Counted from the stretch's first letter, positions 1-8,501 are shown. The stretch: DNA of 64,000 nucleotides from Alphaproteobacteria bacterium (GCA_030428355.1 JAUIBL010000006.1:56274-120273); one strand, 5' to 3'. Made by a program: numbers and translations. The notes: generated from the letters alone by a model not told the origin.

Positions 1-1
1 T

Positions 2-451
2 TTCGCTGGTCTGGTGTCGTTCTGGCTGGACCGGCATCTGATGTTCCGACGTTTGATGACCGCGCTAATTGATGACGCCGAACAGGCCGTTGATCGCAGG
101 ATTGACGCGCAGACCCATGCCGCGAAACTGTCGCGCTACGGGTCCATGCTGCTTCAGAACCTGCACGGACATCACCAGATCGAGGATCACCATTACTTCC
201 CGGTCCTGGCCGCACGTGAACCTGTCCTCAACAAGGGGTTCGAGCTTCTCGATTCCGACCATCACGCCATGGACGGCTTGCTCAACCGTTTTGCCGACGG
301 GGCCAATGCGGTGATTCAGGGAAAGACCGAAGTCGGCGTCTTCCGCGACGACCTGCTCAGCTTTCAGGCCATGCTCAACCGGCACCTGATCGACGAGGAA
401 GAGCTGGTGGTGCCGGTGATCCTCAAGCACGGGCCATCCGGTTTGGGCTGA
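2..451 (+). CDS. Hemerythrin-domain protein (5' end outside window)
   Basis: The frame is open from base 2, so the true start probably lies before the window; a GTG at 14 is the first internal start. The protein is helical with His/Glu/Asp pairs in the spacing of hemerythrin-type di-iron sites: HQIEDHHYFP in the middle, a second SDHHAMD helix, and a late HLIDEEE motif. Proteins of this family bind O2 or act in oxygen, NO or metal sensing in the cytoplasm. It ends 63 bases before meaB on the same strand. Its specific role cannot be read from the sequence. Confidence 0.8.
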   Translation, partial: FAGLVSFWLDRHLMFRRLMTALIDDAEQAVDRRIDAQTHAAKLSRYGSMLLQNLHGHHQIEDHHYFPVLAAREPVLNKGFELLDSDHHAMDGLLNRFADGANAVIQGKTEVGVFRDDLLSFQAMLNRHLIDEEELVVPVILKHGPSGLG

Positions 452-514
452 CGGGTTTACTTGGTCCTTCGGCCCGTGGCAAAGGTGCCGCCAGACCAAG
501 ACGGAGCCCCGCGC

Positions 515-1507
515 ATGGACATCGACGATCTGGCCACCCGCATCCTAGCCGGGGAGCGCCGCGCGCTGGCGCGGGCGATCACGCTGGTGGAAAGTGGACG
601 CGCCGATCACCGGGCCGATGCGCTGGCCTTGTTCGACCGGCTCAAGGGGCACGGCCGCGAGGCGCTGCGCATCGGGCTGTCCGGCACACCGGGCGTGGGC
701 AAGTCCACCTTCATCGAATCCTTCGGCATGATGCTGACCGGGCAGGGGCTGAGGGTTGCAGTCCTTGCCGTTGATCCAAGTTCCGCACGCTCCGGTGGGT
801 CGATCCTTGGCGACAAGACCCGGATGGAGCGCCTGTCGCGCGACCCCAACGCCTTTATCCGCCCATCCCCCTCTCAGTCGCATCTGGGCGGTGTGGCCCG
901 CCGCACGCGCGAGGCGATCGACCTCTGTGAAGCGTCCGGCTTTGACGTTGTGCTGATCGAAACGGTGGGTGTGGGGCAGTCGGAAACCGTGGTGGCGGAA
1001 ATGTCGGACCTGTTCCTGCTGCTCTTGGCCCCCGCAGGCGGTGACGAATTGCAGGGCGTCAAACGCGGAATCATGGAAATGGCGGACATCATCCTTGTCA
1101 ACAAGGCCGACGGGGATCTCAAGGCCACCGCAACCCGCACCTGTGCCGATTACGCCGGGGCCCTGCGCCTGCTGCGCAAGCGCCCGCAGGATCCGCAGGG
1201 CTTTCCCAAGGCGATGACGGTCTCTGCGCTTGAGGATACCGGGCTGGCGAAAGCCTGGGATGACATGCGCACACTGACCGACTGGCGCCGCGAACACGGC
1301 CATTTCGCCGCCCGCCGTGCAGAACAGGCGCGATTCTGGTTCGAGGCGGAGCTGAAGCAATCCTTGCTGGCGCGGCTGGAGCGGGAGCCGATGAAGGGGC
1401 TTGTCCGGGCGCTGGGCCACGCCGTGGAAGAGGGGACAAAGACCCCGAGCCAGGCTGCGGATGAGGTTCTGACGCAGCTCGAGGGGCGATCCCCGCCTGC
1501 CGCATGA
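515..1507 (+). CDS. meaB: Methylmalonyl-CoA mutase-associated GTPase MeaB
   Basis: This is a 330-residue P-loop GTPase of the MeaB/ArgK family. It acts as a chaperone of adenosylcobalamin-dependent methylmalonyl-CoA mutase, protecting and reloading the cofactor in propionyl-CoA metabolism. Visible motifs are Walker A GTPGVGKS (residues 57-64), the switch segment ETVGVGQSE (about 149-157) and the base-specificity motif NKAD (196-199). The reading frame is open 5' of the chosen ATG at 515, but family alignments normally begin with this short helical leader. The mutase gene itself is not in the window. A cluster of small hairpins follows the stop codon. Confidence 0.93.
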   Translation: MDIDDLATRILAGERRALARAITLVESGRADHRADALALFDRLKGHGREALRIGLSGTPGVGKSTFIESFGMMLTGQGLRVAVLAVDPSSARSGGSILGDKTRMERLSRDPNAFIRPSPSQSHLGGVARRTREAIDLCEASGFDVVLIETVGVGQSETVVAEMSDLFLLLLAPAGGDELQGVKRGIMEMADIILVNKADGDLKATATRTCADYAGALRLLRKRPQDPQGFPKAMTVSALEDTGLAKAWDDMRTLTDWRREHGHFAARRAEQARFWFEAELKQSLLARLEREPMKGLVRALGHAVEEGTKTPSQAADEVLTQLEGRSPPAA

Positions 1508-1516
1508 CCCAGAAGC

Positions 1517-1640
1517 GCGCCTGCGGCGCACAGGTTTGTGCTTGCATGGCCTTTGGCCATCCAAGCCGTTTGGGGGCGCTGCCCCCGTCGCCCGTTGGGC
1601 GACTCCCCCGAAGTATTTCCGAACCAGAGAAGAAACGGAG
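1517..1640. repeat. Intergenic cluster of four short-loop hairpins plus a GAAGTATTT tail
   Basis: Downstream of meaB there are four consecutive palindromes, each with a 3-base loop: GCGCC-TGC-GGCGC (1517-1529), ATGGCC-TTT-GGCCAT (1546-1560), GGGGGC-GCT-GCCCCC (1572-1586) and GTCGCCC-GTT-GGGCGAC (1587-1603). They are followed by CCCCCGAAGTATTTCC (about 1605-1620) and an AGAGAAGAA stretch. The layout resembles the intergenic repeats near 28999 and 49513 of this window. It may terminate meaB transcription, although no clean T-run is present. Confidence 0.6.
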
Positions 1641-1790
1641 TGGACTCCCGGTTTTCCCGCAAGGCCCCACTTGACGCCTTTCCCGCATCCCTCTAAGGAC
1701 AGCCAACGAGATTCCGGGCGCTGCCAGTCGGCGCCCTTTCATATTGGTGGACGATCCGACGCCCATCTCTGATAGAACGAGGATGAACCC

Positions 1791-2081
1791 ATGTCGCGTG
1801 TTTGCGAACTGACCGGTAAAGGCCCGATGACTGGCAACAATGTCAGCCATGCCAACAACAAGACACGTCGGCGTTTTCTGCCGAACCTGAACGATGTGAC
1901 CCTGCAGTCCGAAACGCTGGGCCGTGGCGTCAAGATGCGCATCTCTGCGCACGCGCTGCGCAGCGTGGATCACCGCGGTGGTCTGGACAAGTTCCTGGCC
2001 AAAGCCAAGGACACCGATCTGTCGGCCAACGCGCTGAAGATCAAGAAAGAGATTGCAAAGGCACAAGCCGCTCAGGCCTGA
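1791..2081 (+). CDS. rpmB: 50S ribosomal protein L28
   Basis: A 96-residue basic protein that begins [12 protein letters not shown] and contains the SHANNKTRR segment, both hallmarks of bacterial L28. It is a structural component of the large ribosomal subunit. This alphaproteobacterial form is longer than the ~78-residue E. coli protein because of a Lys/Ala-rich C-terminal extension. The ATG is preceded by a purine-rich AACGAGGATG stretch. The gene is monocistronic and followed by a terminator-like hairpin. Confidence 0.98.
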   Translation: MSRVCELTGKGPMTGNNVSHANNKTRRRFLPNLNDVTLQSETLGRGVKMRISAHALRSVDHRGGLDKFLAKAKDTDLSANALKIKKEIAKAQAAQA

Positions 2082-2103
2082 TCCCTTTTGCTTTGACAGT
2101 CAG

Positions 2104-2145
2104 ACAGCCTCGCCCGGGTTTCCGAGCGGGGCTGTTTCCTTTTGT
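2104..2145 (+). terminator. Probable terminator of rpmB
   Basis: A GC-rich inverted repeat (ACAGCCTCGCCCGG / CCGAGCGGGGCTGT, two imperfect positions) is followed by TTTCCTTTTG, about 25 bases after the rpmB stop codon. Confidence 0.6.
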
Positions 2146-2183
2146 CGCCTTGTGAGCGCAGACAGGGCCTTTACCTAGACGCC

Positions 2184-2534
2184 ATGGTGTCGAGACTTCG
2201 CAATATCACCGTTCTCGGACTGGCGCTGCTGATCGGGTTCACCAGCATCCAGTTCGCGGCCGCGCGTGGGCAATCGCCCGCCGTCGGTATGATGGAGATT
2301 TGCACCGGCACAGGCCCGGTTCACATTCTTGTCGATGAGAATGGCGAACCGACCGGCGGGGTTATGCTTTGCCCCGATTACGCCCTGGCTTTCTTTGCCG
2401 ACGTTTGGGGTTCCCTGCCACAGGCCAATTGGGATGCACAGTGGCAGGCGATTTCGGTGTCGCAGGGCGCAATACGCCTCATCACAAACGATGTCCAGTC
2501 GGCTCAGGCGCGCGGACCACCGATCTTGGTTTGA
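2184..2534 (+). CDS. DUF2946-like secreted small protein
   Basis: About 116 residues from the ATG at 2184; an upstream in-frame ATG at 2142 is also possible. An N-terminal hydrophobic segment (VLGLALLIGFTSIQFAAA) looks like a signal peptide. It is followed by a short domain with one early and one late Cys (EICTG, LCPDY) and a C-terminal ARGPP. This resembles DUF2946 proteins, whose C-terminal A-R-x-P-P and Cys pattern recur beside copper genes. It lies 39 bases before the PCu(A)C chaperone and is probably co-transcribed with it, which suggests a role in periplasmic copper handling. That role is inferred from context. Confidence 0.6.
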   Translation: MVSRLRNITVLGLALLIGFTSIQFAAARGQSPAVGMMEICTGTGPVHILVDENGEPTGGVMLCPDYALAFFADVWGSLPQANWDAQWQAISVSQGAIRLITNDVQSAQARGPPILV

Positions 2535-2573
2535 GTTTCACCGAAAACGAACATCAAACGAAAGATCACTCCA

Positions 2574-3059
2574 ATGCTCAAGACTTCCCTTTTTGCAGGG
2601 GCCTTTGCCCTTGCCTCTGTCCTGCCGGCCTTTGCCGAAATCACCATCGAGGACGCCTATGCGCGGTCAGCCTCACCGATGGCGAAATCCGGTGCCGCGT
2701 TCATGATGATCAAAAACTCCGGCGAGGCGGATCGTCTGATCGCAGCCGCGTCCGACGCAGCGGCCCGCACCGAATTGCACACCCATCTCGATGATGGGAA
2801 CGGTGTCATGCGTATGGTCCATGTCGAAGAAGGCTTCGAGTTGCCCGCAGATGGCATGATCGCCATGCAGCGCGGTGGCAAGCACGTGATGCTCATGGGC
2901 CTCAACGCCCCGATGGAGCAAGGTGCCATGGTCACAGTCACCCTGACCTTCGAAAAGGCTGGCGACGTTGTCGTCGAGATTCCGGTCGATCTGGAACGGC
3001 AGGATCACGGTGGCATGCAGCACGGCCATGGCGGCATGAACCACGGCGCTGGCAACTGA
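2574..3059 (+). CDS. Periplasmic copper chaperone PCu(A)C
   Basis: A 161-residue exported protein with a signal peptide ending near residue 21 (PAFA). The body matches the PCu(A)C/DUF461 fold: Met and His ligands in HTH (69-71), MRM (79-81) and HVMLM (104-108) fit the family H...M...HxM copper site. The tail is rich in His, Met and Gly (HGGMQHGHGGMNHG), a typical auxiliary metal-binding extension. Family members deliver Cu(I) to the CuA site of cytochrome oxidase. The gene sits directly after the DUF2946-like gene and converges on the Sir2 gene, with only 4 bases between stop codons. Confidence 0.92.
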   Translation: MLKTSLFAGAFALASVLPAFAEITIEDAYARSASPMAKSGAAFMMIKNSGEADRLIAAASDAAARTELHTHLDDGNGVMRMVHVEEGFELPADGMIAMQRGGKHVMLMGLNAPMEQGAMVTVTLTFEKAGDVVVEIPVDLERQDHGGMQHGHGGMNHGAGN

Positions 3060-3063
3060 GCCT

Positions 3064-3759
3064 TCAGGCCAGCAGGCGGTCCACCCACGCGGGGACCGTC
3101 TTGCTGGCCGGTCCCGTGATGTGGTCGTCAAAGGCGTGCGACATGTCACTGTCGCGCAGGTTCAACTCGACTGTGGTCGCCCCTGCGACCCGCGCCTCCT
3201 CGACAAATCCAGCCGCCGGGTAGACCTGCCCGGAGGTTCCGATCGCCGCGAAGAGATCGCAGGTCTGCAGGGCCTCGAAGATGCGATCCATGTGATAGGG
3301 CATTTCCCCGAACCAGACGATGTCGGGGCGCGTCGCAGGGGCCTTGCAGGCCGGGCAGGGGTCACCGACCTTCATTTCGGCTGGGGCATCCCACCGATGC
3401 GCACAGGCCGCGCACAGCGCGCGGGACAGCTCTCCATGCATGTGGATCGCCTTTGAGCCGGCTTTTTCATGCAGCCCATCGACATTCTGGGTGACCAGAA
3501 CCACCTCTCCGGGAAACGCCGATTGCAGCCGTGCCAGCGCGTGATGCGCCGCATTCGGCTTGGCCTCGGCCGCCTGAACGCGACGGGCGTTGTAGAACCG
3601 GTGCACAAGGGCCGGATTGCGGGCAAAGGCCTCGGGGGTTGCGACATCCTCGATCCGGTGCTGCGCCCAGAGCCCGCCCTCGTCGCGGAACGTCCCCATG
3701 CCGCTCTCCGCCGAGATCCCGGCTCCGGTCAGAATGACGAGTCTGTCGATCCGTCGCAT
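3064..3759 (-). CDS. cobB: Sir2-family NAD-dependent protein deacylase
   Basis: About 231 residues from the ATG at 3759; a GTG at 3768 is an alternative. Sirtuin motifs are all present: GAGISAESG near the N-terminus, TQNVDGLHE, the catalytic-base segment HGEL, and a Zn ribbon CAAC...CPAC. The enzyme removes acyl groups from lysines using NAD+, as in the CobB class of bacterial sirtuins that regulate acetyl-CoA synthetase. It stands alone on the minus strand, back to back with the phosphatase gene. The cobB symbol reflects family membership only. Confidence 0.9.
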   Translation of the reverse strand: MRRIDRLVILTGAGISAESGMGTFRDEGGLWAQHRIEDVATPEAFARNPALVHRFYNARRVQAAEAKPNAAHHALARLQSAFPGEVVLVTQNVDGLHEKAGSKAIHMHGELSRALCAACAHRWDAPAEMKVGDPCPACKAPATRPDIVWFGEMPYHMDRIFEALQTCDLFAAIGTSGQVYPAAGFVEEARVAGATTVELNLRDSDMSHAFDDHITGPASKTVPAWVDRLLA

Positions 3760-3803
3760 CCGTTCCACTTTCCCTGCGTATGTCCAGCCGCTACGGTCTG
3801 CGC

Positions 3804-4265
3804 ATGACCCATCGTATCCTGTTTGTCTGTCTGGGCAATATCTGCCGCTCTCCTACGGCCGAAGCGGTCACCCGTGCCAAAGCCCTGTCCCGTGGCCTGG
3901 ATGTGGATCTCGACAGTGCGGGAACCGGAGACTGGCATATCGGCAAGCCCCCCTATGGCCCGATGCAGGACGCGGCGCGGGCGAAAGGCTATGATCTGTC
4001 AAACCTGCGGGCCCGGCAGGTGTCGCGATCGGATTTCGATCAATTCGATCTTGTCGTGGTCATGGATGACGACAACCTGAACGACCTTGCCGCCATCGGA
4101 CCGACGGATCGGGTCAGAAGGTTCACCGATTTTGCACCGGGCAGCGGTGCGGACCACGTGCCCGATCCGTATTTCACCCGAGATTTCGACGGCGCACTGG
4201 CGTTGATCGAAACCTGCGCGGATGGCCTGCTGGACCGGATTGCGCCGGCCAGAGATCAGGACTGA
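3804..4265 (+). CDS. Low-molecular-weight protein-tyrosine phosphatase
   Basis: About 153 residues from ATG 3804, eight codons inside the longer frame, where homologues begin (MTHRILFVCLGN). The P-loop CLGNICRS supplies the CX5R catalytic Cys and Arg. The late DPYF segment carries the general-acid Asp. The cytoplasmic enzyme hydrolyses phosphotyrosine or related phosphoesters. Its 3' end overlaps the convergent small membrane protein gene by 10 bases. No cognate kinase is visible nearby. Confidence 0.93.
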   Translation: MTHRILFVCLGNICRSPTAEAVTRAKALSRGLDVDLDSAGTGDWHIGKPPYGPMQDAARAKGYDLSNLRARQVSRSDFDQFDLVVVMDDDNLNDLAAIGPTDRVRRFTDFAPGSGADHVPDPYFTRDFDGALALIETCADGLLDRIAPARDQD

Positions 4266-4438
4266 TAGATTTCCCGTGCGATCAGGTAGGTGACCGGTAC
4301 GGCAAGAACCGCGCCCACCACCGCTGCGGCCACAATCGGGACAAGCGTGTCATACCCGGCGGTCAACACGGCAACGACAGCGGTCCCCGCAAGGGTGGTT
4401 GCGATCAGCGAAAAAAGGATGCTTGCAAGACGGATCAT
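4256..4438 (-). CDS. Small two-helix membrane protein (often mislabelled CTP synthetase)
   Basis: About 60 residues from the ATG at 4438. It consists of two hydrophobic segments (LASILFSLIATTLAGTAVVAV and VPIVAAAVVGAVLAVPVTYLI) separated by a short polar loop. From memory, near-identical small proteins in Rhodobacterales are annotated CTP synthetase by error; nothing in this sequence supports an enzyme. The function is unknown. The 3' end overlaps that of the phosphatase gene on the other strand. Confidence 0.75.
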   Translation of the reverse strand: MIRLASILFSLIATTLAGTAVVAVLTAGYDTLVPIVAAAVVGAVLAVPVTYLIAREIYQS

Positions 4439-4563
4439 CATGGCCTCCATATATAAGGATGGCCATAATATTCCGGATTTTCGATGTGAAGTCCTTGATG
4501 CGGATCAAGACGGCCCGAACTTTACAGGAAACATAAACCCGGGCCGGTGCAGACCGCGTGGGA

Positions 4564-4866
4564 TCAGGCGCGGCGGACCATGCGGCTTTGCCGTGCATCA
4601 AGGTCCGCGCAGGCGTCCATCAGGGATAGGAACGAATTGCGCCTGTGGCACCAGGGCGGCGGGCCGTCATCCGTTCCGGATTGCCATTCAAGACAGGTCT
4701 TCGGACAGCGGCATGCGCCGCAAGCGCCGAACGTCGCCCGCAGTTCCACAACAAGCGCAGATGCGTCGTCTTCGGTCAGTTGAAGGCCAAGATGCGCAAG
4801 CATGCCTTCATGTGCGGTCATGCGTACGTCGAAGTCCCGACGCATCGAGTCTAGAAATTCTGACAC
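4564..4866 (-). CDS. DUF6455-family protein
   Basis: A 100-residue protein starting from GTG with a strong GGGAGGGG ribosome site. It carries a Cys cluster (CGACRCPKTC, then PPWCHRRN) and a helical C-terminal segment (FLSLMDAC), the pattern of the Rhodobacteraceae DUF6455 family. The four clustered cysteines suggest a metal or redox site, although the biochemical function is not known. The upstream region contains a dyad (4896-4907), so it may be regulated from there. Confidence 0.75.
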   Translation of the reverse strand: MSEFLDSMRRDFDVRMTAHEGMLAHLGLQLTEDDASALVVELRATFGACGACRCPKTCLEWQSGTDDGPPPWCHRRNSFLSLMDACADLDARQSRMVRRA

Positions 4867-4878
4867 AGCCCCTCCCTA

Positions 4879-4909
4879 AGTGTACATTTTTTTAGACACT
4901 TTAGTGTAC
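4879..4909 (-). promoter_or_regulatory. AGTGTAC repeats and ACACTTTAGTGT dyad upstream of the DUF6455 gene
   Basis: The AT-rich leader of the DUF6455 gene holds two AGTGTAC direct repeats (4879-4885 and 4903-4909). The second overlaps a perfect palindrome ACACT-TT-AGTGT (4896-4907). The position 30-45 bases upstream of the GTG start fits an operator or promoter region. The binding protein is unknown. Confidence 0.45.
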
Positions 4910-5121
4910 GACGGCATGCCGCAACTGGATCACAGGCCGATGAGAAAAAACGCCAAGCATATAGGTTTAAAGCAAAATTAGGTGATTTTGACGCGGAAAC
5001 CGCTCTTCGGGGCTTAAGGTAGTTCGCGCCCGGCAGGTGCCCTAAAACCGACAGGGCCTCAGGGCAGCCGTGATGAGGCTGAGGACGTTCCGCCCTCACG
5101 GAATCGCCCGGAGGCAAAGGG

Positions 5122-5433
5122 TCACGCGCAGTTCCGGCACAGCGCGGCGGTCGGGACGGCGTTCAAGCGGTCTTCGGAAATTGCGTCTCCACACTTGGCG
5201 CAGATGCCATAGCTGCCATCGGCGATCCGGCCCAACGCGGCGTCGATGCGCCGCAATTCCTCCAGATCGGCCTTGCCCAGTGATTCCAGAACCTCGTCTC
5301 CCTGACGCTCGGACGCGCGATCCTCCCAGTCCTTGGGCATCGGGTCGTCAAGCTTGTCTTCGATTTCGACAAGATCGTCGGCCAACTCGGCACGGCGGTT
5401 GCGCAGCAGGGTTTCTTGTGCGGTCAGGTCCAT
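5122..5433 (-). CDS. DksA/TraR-type zinc-finger protein
   Basis: A 103-residue protein with an N-terminal coiled coil (residues ~1-70, many Glu/Asp/Leu) and a C-terminal C4 zinc finger (CAKCG...CRNC). This is the short TraR/YbiI-like form of the DksA family, not full-length DksA. Such proteins bind RNA polymerase through the secondary channel and modulate transcription with or without ppGpp. AGGAG lies 7 bases before the ATG. It is monocistronic. Confidence 0.9.
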   Translation of the reverse strand: MDLTAQETLLRNRRAELADDLVEIEDKLDDPMPKDWEDRASERQGDEVLESLGKADLEELRRIDAALGRIADGSYGICAKCGDAISEDRLNAVPTAALCRNCA

Positions 5434-5599
5434 ATCGGGTCTCCTGTGATTGACCTTCTCATTGCGCCCGATCCTGCCAGAACCCCCGGCAGCGCGCGTT
5501 GATGTCGGTCAAATCCCCGGCCCGGACCATCGCGGCTATGTCATCCGTACGTCTGTCTGAATGCGGGGCGTGGGCTGCGAAGCCACACCCTCGACGGCG

Positions 5600-5836
5600 T
5601 CAGGCCGCGCTTTCGGCGGCACCGCGCCCGTCCAGAAGGCCGGAAACAGAGATGTCTTCGTCAATCGCCGCCCAATGCAGGCCAAAAGCCGAGAAATGCA
5701 CCTCCGCCCGTTCGTCCGCAGATGCTGCTTTGAGCCGGGGAAACCAGGATAACGGCATGCCGATCACGCGCCCGTCTTCAAGTGTGACCCACATCTTGTC
5801 CGCATCGAAGCGGACATCAGTTGCCGAAATGGTCAT
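5600..5836 (-). CDS. DUF2442-domain protein
   Basis: About 78 residues from the ATG at 5836. It matches the DUF2442 pattern: beta-rich N-terminus (VRFDADKMWVTLEDGRVIGMPLSWFPRL) and HFSAFGLHWAAIDEDIS, with an Ala-rich tail. DUF2442 genes commonly follow DUF4160 genes, and the pair has been proposed to behave like a toxin-antitoxin unit; that is unproven. Its start codon lies inside the 3' end of the DUF4160 frame, so the two were translationally coupled before DUF4160 decayed. The reading frame itself is intact. Confidence 0.85.
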   Translation of the reverse strand: MTISATDVRFDADKMWVTLEDGRVIGMPLSWFPRLKAASADERAEVHFSAFGLHWAAIDEDISVSGLLDGRGAAESAA

Positions 5837-6059
5837 CCCAAGCCTCCTCGATCCGGTGTGCATTGGCTTCTACAATCCGGCTTAGCGTCCGAAGCGTGCG
5901 AAAATCAAATCCTTTGAGCCGTGACACCTACACCGGATTGACCCAAACCTTCGCTTCGCCGCCGTGTCCCATGACGTGTACATGGACCGGTTCACGGGGG
6001 TCGCCTTCATTCGAATAGAAGAAGAACCTGAAACCAGAGTGATGAAACACCGTTGGCGT
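5817..6059 (-). pseudogene. DUF4160 gene broken by an in-frame TAG and lacking a normal start codon
   Basis: One frame on the minus strand encodes an almost complete DUF4160 protein of ~80 codons: TPTVFHHSGFRFFFYSNEG, then EPVHVHVMGHGG, then KVWVNPV. It is interrupted by a single TAG (5928-5930) exactly where homologues carry one residue, and continues in the same frame as VSRLKGFDFRTLRTL...EEAWDDHFG to a TGA at 5817-5819. The position where homologues begin M-P-T-V reads ACG (6059-6057) instead of ATG. The only in-frame alternative is a GTG at 6092 without a clear ribosome site. Loss of the start plus a nonsense codon argues for a recent pseudogene, while the partner DUF2442 is intact. Confidence 0.85.
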
Positions 6060-6138
6060 GCACGAGGTACCATGAGTTCCTTGAACCCTCACGGTAGACG
6101 GGTAATCCCTAATGTCGTGTAAAGTCCGGCAGGCAAAA

Positions 6139-6158
6139 GGTGCGTGAGATCACGCACC
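6139..6158 (-). terminator. Probable terminator of lepA
   Basis: A perfect 9-base-pair hairpin with a 2-base loop (GGTGCGTGA / TCACGCACC) lies just after the lepA stop codon. On the minus strand it is followed by TTTTGCC, consistent with an intrinsic terminator. Confidence 0.65.
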
Positions 6159-6169
6159 CTACACCTTGC

Positions 6170-7972
6170 TCACCCATCCATCTTCAAAGCCGAGATGAAC
6201 GCTTCCTGCGGGATCTCGACCTTGCCGAACTGGCGCATCTTCTTCTTGCCGGCCTTCTGCTTTTCCAGAAGCTTCTTCTTCCGGGTCGCGTCGCCGCCGT
6301 AACACTTGGCGGTCACGTCCTTGCGCAGGGCGGACAGGGTTTCGCGGGCGATCACCTTGCCGCCGATGGCGGCCTGAATGGGGATCTTGAACATGTGGCG
6401 CGGGATCAGGTCCTTGAGCTTTTCGCACATGGCGCGGCCCCGCGTTTCGGCCCGGTCGCGGTGGACCATCGTGGACAGCGCATCCACCGGTTCGTCATTC
6501 ACGAGGATCTGCATCTTCACGAGGTTGTCCTCGCGGTAGCCGATCATCTGGTAGTCAAAGCTGGCATAGCCCTTGGTCACCGATTTCAGACGGTCGTAGA
6601 AATCGAACACCACTTCGTTCAGCGGCAGGTCATAGACGACCATCGCGCGGCTGCCGACATAGGTCAGGTCAAGCTGCAGACCGCGCCGGTCCTGACAGAG
6701 CTTGAGCACGTCGCCCAGATATTCATCCGGCACAAGGATCGACGCCTTGATGCGCGGCTCTTCGATATGGTCGATGGTGGACGGGTCGGGCATGTCGGCG
6801 GGGTTGTGCAATTCCCGCATCTCGCCGTCTTTGGTGTAGACGTGATAGATCACCGACGGGGCGGTGGTGATCAGGTCGATATCGTACTCGCGCTCCAGAC
6901 GGTCGCGCACCACTTCGAGGTGCAGAAGCCCAAGGAACCCGCAGCGGAAGCCAAAGCCAAGTGCCGCCGATGTCTCCATCTCGAAGGTGAAGGACGCGTC
7001 GTTCAGCGCCAGCTTCTCCATCGCGTCTCGCATGTCTTCGAAATCATTGGCATCCACCGGGAAGAGGCCACAGAAGACCACCGGGATCGACGGCTTGAAG
7101 CCGGGCAGGGGCGTCTCGCAGCCCTTCTTCTCGGTCGTGATCGTATCACCGACGCGGGTGTCGCTGACCTGCTTGATCTGCGCGGTGATATAACCGATCT
7201 CACCCGGCCCCAGCTCGTCCACCGGCTGCATCGCCGGGCGGTAGACGCCGATCCGGTCGATGTCATAGGTCCCGCCGGTCTTCATCATCTTGATGCGCTG
7301 GCCCTTTTTCAGAACCCCGTCGATCACCCGCACGATGACCACGACGCCCAGATAGGGGTCGTATTTGCTGTCCACCAGCATCGCCTTGAGCGGCGCATCC
7401 CGCTTGCCCTCATGCGGCGGCGGCAGGCGTTTCACGATGGCCTCCAGCACGGCGGGAATGCCGACACCGGTCTTGGCCGAAATCTCCAAGGCTTCGGACG
7501 CGTCGATGCCGATCACATCCTCGATCTGTTCCTTCACCCGCTCGGGTTCCGAGGCAGGCAGGTCGATCTTGTTCAGCACCGGGACGATCTCGTGGTCGGC
7601 GTCTATCGCGGTGTAGACATTGGCCAGTGTCTGCGCTTCCACGCCCTGCGTGGCGTCGACCACCAGCAGCGATCCCTCGACCGCGCGCATCGACCGGCTG
7701 ACCTCGTAGGCAAAATCCACGTGCCCCGGAGTGTCGATCAGGTTGAGGATATAGACCTCGCCATCCTCGGCCTTGTATTCGATCCGAACCGTGTTGGCCT
7801 TGATCGTGATACCGCGCTCGCGCTCGATGTCCATCGAGTCGAGAAGCTGCTCCTTCATGTCCCGTTCCGACACCGTATTGGTGGATTGGATCAGCCGGTC
7901 GGCCAGGGTCGATTTCCCGTGGTCGATATGGGCAACAATGGAGAAATTGCGGATGTGCGAAAGCTCTGTCAT
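6170..7972 (-). CDS. lepA: Elongation factor 4 (LepA), ribosome back-translocase GTPase
   Basis: 600 residues from ATG 7972 ([22 protein letters not shown]), the family-standard start; the longer open frame upstream has no homologous content. G-domain motifs include [21 protein letters not shown] and NKIDLP. They are followed by EF-G-like domains and the LepA-specific C-terminal domain ([33 protein letters not shown]). It binds ribosomes and promotes back-translocation or correct initiation under stress. It stands alone on the minus strand with its own hairpin terminator. Confidence 0.98.
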   Translation of the reverse strand: MTELSHIRNFSIVAHIDHGKSTLADRLIQSTNTVSERDMKEQLLDSMDIERERGITIKANTVRIEYKAEDGEVYILNLIDTPGHVDFAYEVSRSMRAVEGSLLVVDATQGVEAQTLANVYTAIDADHEIVPVLNKIDLPASEPERVKEQIEDVIGIDASEALEISAKTGVGIPAVLEAIVKRLPPPHEGKRDAPLKAMLVDSKYDPYLGVVVIVRVIDGVLKKGQRIKMMKTGGTYDIDRIGVYRPAMQPVDELGPGEIGYITAQIKQVSDTRVGDTITTEKKGCETPLPGFKPSIPVVFCGLFPVDANDFEDMRDAMEKLALNDASFTFEMETSAALGFGFRCGFLGLLHLEVVRDRLEREYDIDLITTAPSVIYHVYTKDGEMRELHNPADMPDPSTIDHIEEPRIKASILVPDEYLGDVLKLCQDRRGLQLDLTYVGSRAMVVYDLPLNEVVFDFYDRLKSVTKGYASFDYQMIGYREDNLVKMQILVNDEPVDALSTMVHRDRAETRGRAMCEKLKDLIPRHMFKIPIQAAIGGKVIARETLSALRKDVTAKCYGGDATRKKKLLEKQKAGKKKMRQFGKVEIPQEAFISALKMDG

Positions 7973-8150
7973 GCGCCGGATATGATGCGGTTTTGGTATC
8001 TGGTCAAGGTGGCGCGAGAGCGGCGCGCTTCTTGACAAAAGGTGATTTGAAAACAGCTCGTGTTTCGGGCATGTTAAACGCAGGCAGACGGGGCAGCACC
8101 GGGCAGAAGACCCAGGGCGCAACCGCAAAAAACACAAGAGATCAGGCGTG

Positions 8151-8501
8151 ATGAAATTCTGGACAGCGTTATTGGTGACCGCATTGGTCGCAGGATGCGG
8201 TGGCAGCAACCGGTTCGATCGGGGCGACACCGGTATCGTGACCCGGTTTTCGACCGGTCCGATCAGCCGCGCTTGTCTGTCCTCGGATCGCCGCGCCCGG
8301 AACCCGCAATTGTGCGGCTGCATCCAGACCGTCGCCAATCAGTCCCTCTCCGGGTCGGATCAGCGCCGCGCCGCGCGGTTCTTCTCTGACCCGCAGCGCG
8401 CGCATGACACATGGATGTCGCAGACCCCGTCCGATGATGCCTTCTGGGAGCGCTACAAGTCTTTCGCCGCCCGGTCGGAACAATCCTGTCGCGGTTATTG
8501 A
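8151..8501 (+). CDS. Putative lipoprotein of unknown function
   Basis: About 116 residues from ATG 8151 (a GTG directly precedes it). The N-terminus ([18 protein letters not shown]) is a lipoprotein signal with the lipobox LVAGC, so the mature Cys is near residue 16. The rest is polar, with Cys residues (ACLSS, LCGCI, SCRGY) and Arg/Ser-rich stretches. Small proteins of this design are common in roseobacters, but I do not recognise a named family. It converges with the hydrolase gene, the two stops overlapping by 7 bases. Confidence 0.7.
   Translation: MKFWTALLVTALVAGCGGSNRFDRGDTGIVTRFSTGPISRACLSSDRRARNPQLCGCIQTVANQSLSGSDQRRAARFFSDPQRAHDTWMSQTPSDDAFWERYKSFAARSEQSCRGY

Noticed and set aside
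6140..8035. Long open frame (631 codons) antisense to lepA, and similar long frames opposite maeB, photolyase, deoA and the FadJ-type gene
   Set aside because: High-GC coding genes leave the antisense frame open; the proteins are His/Arg/Asp-rich without motifs, and the real genes on the other strand have clear domains.
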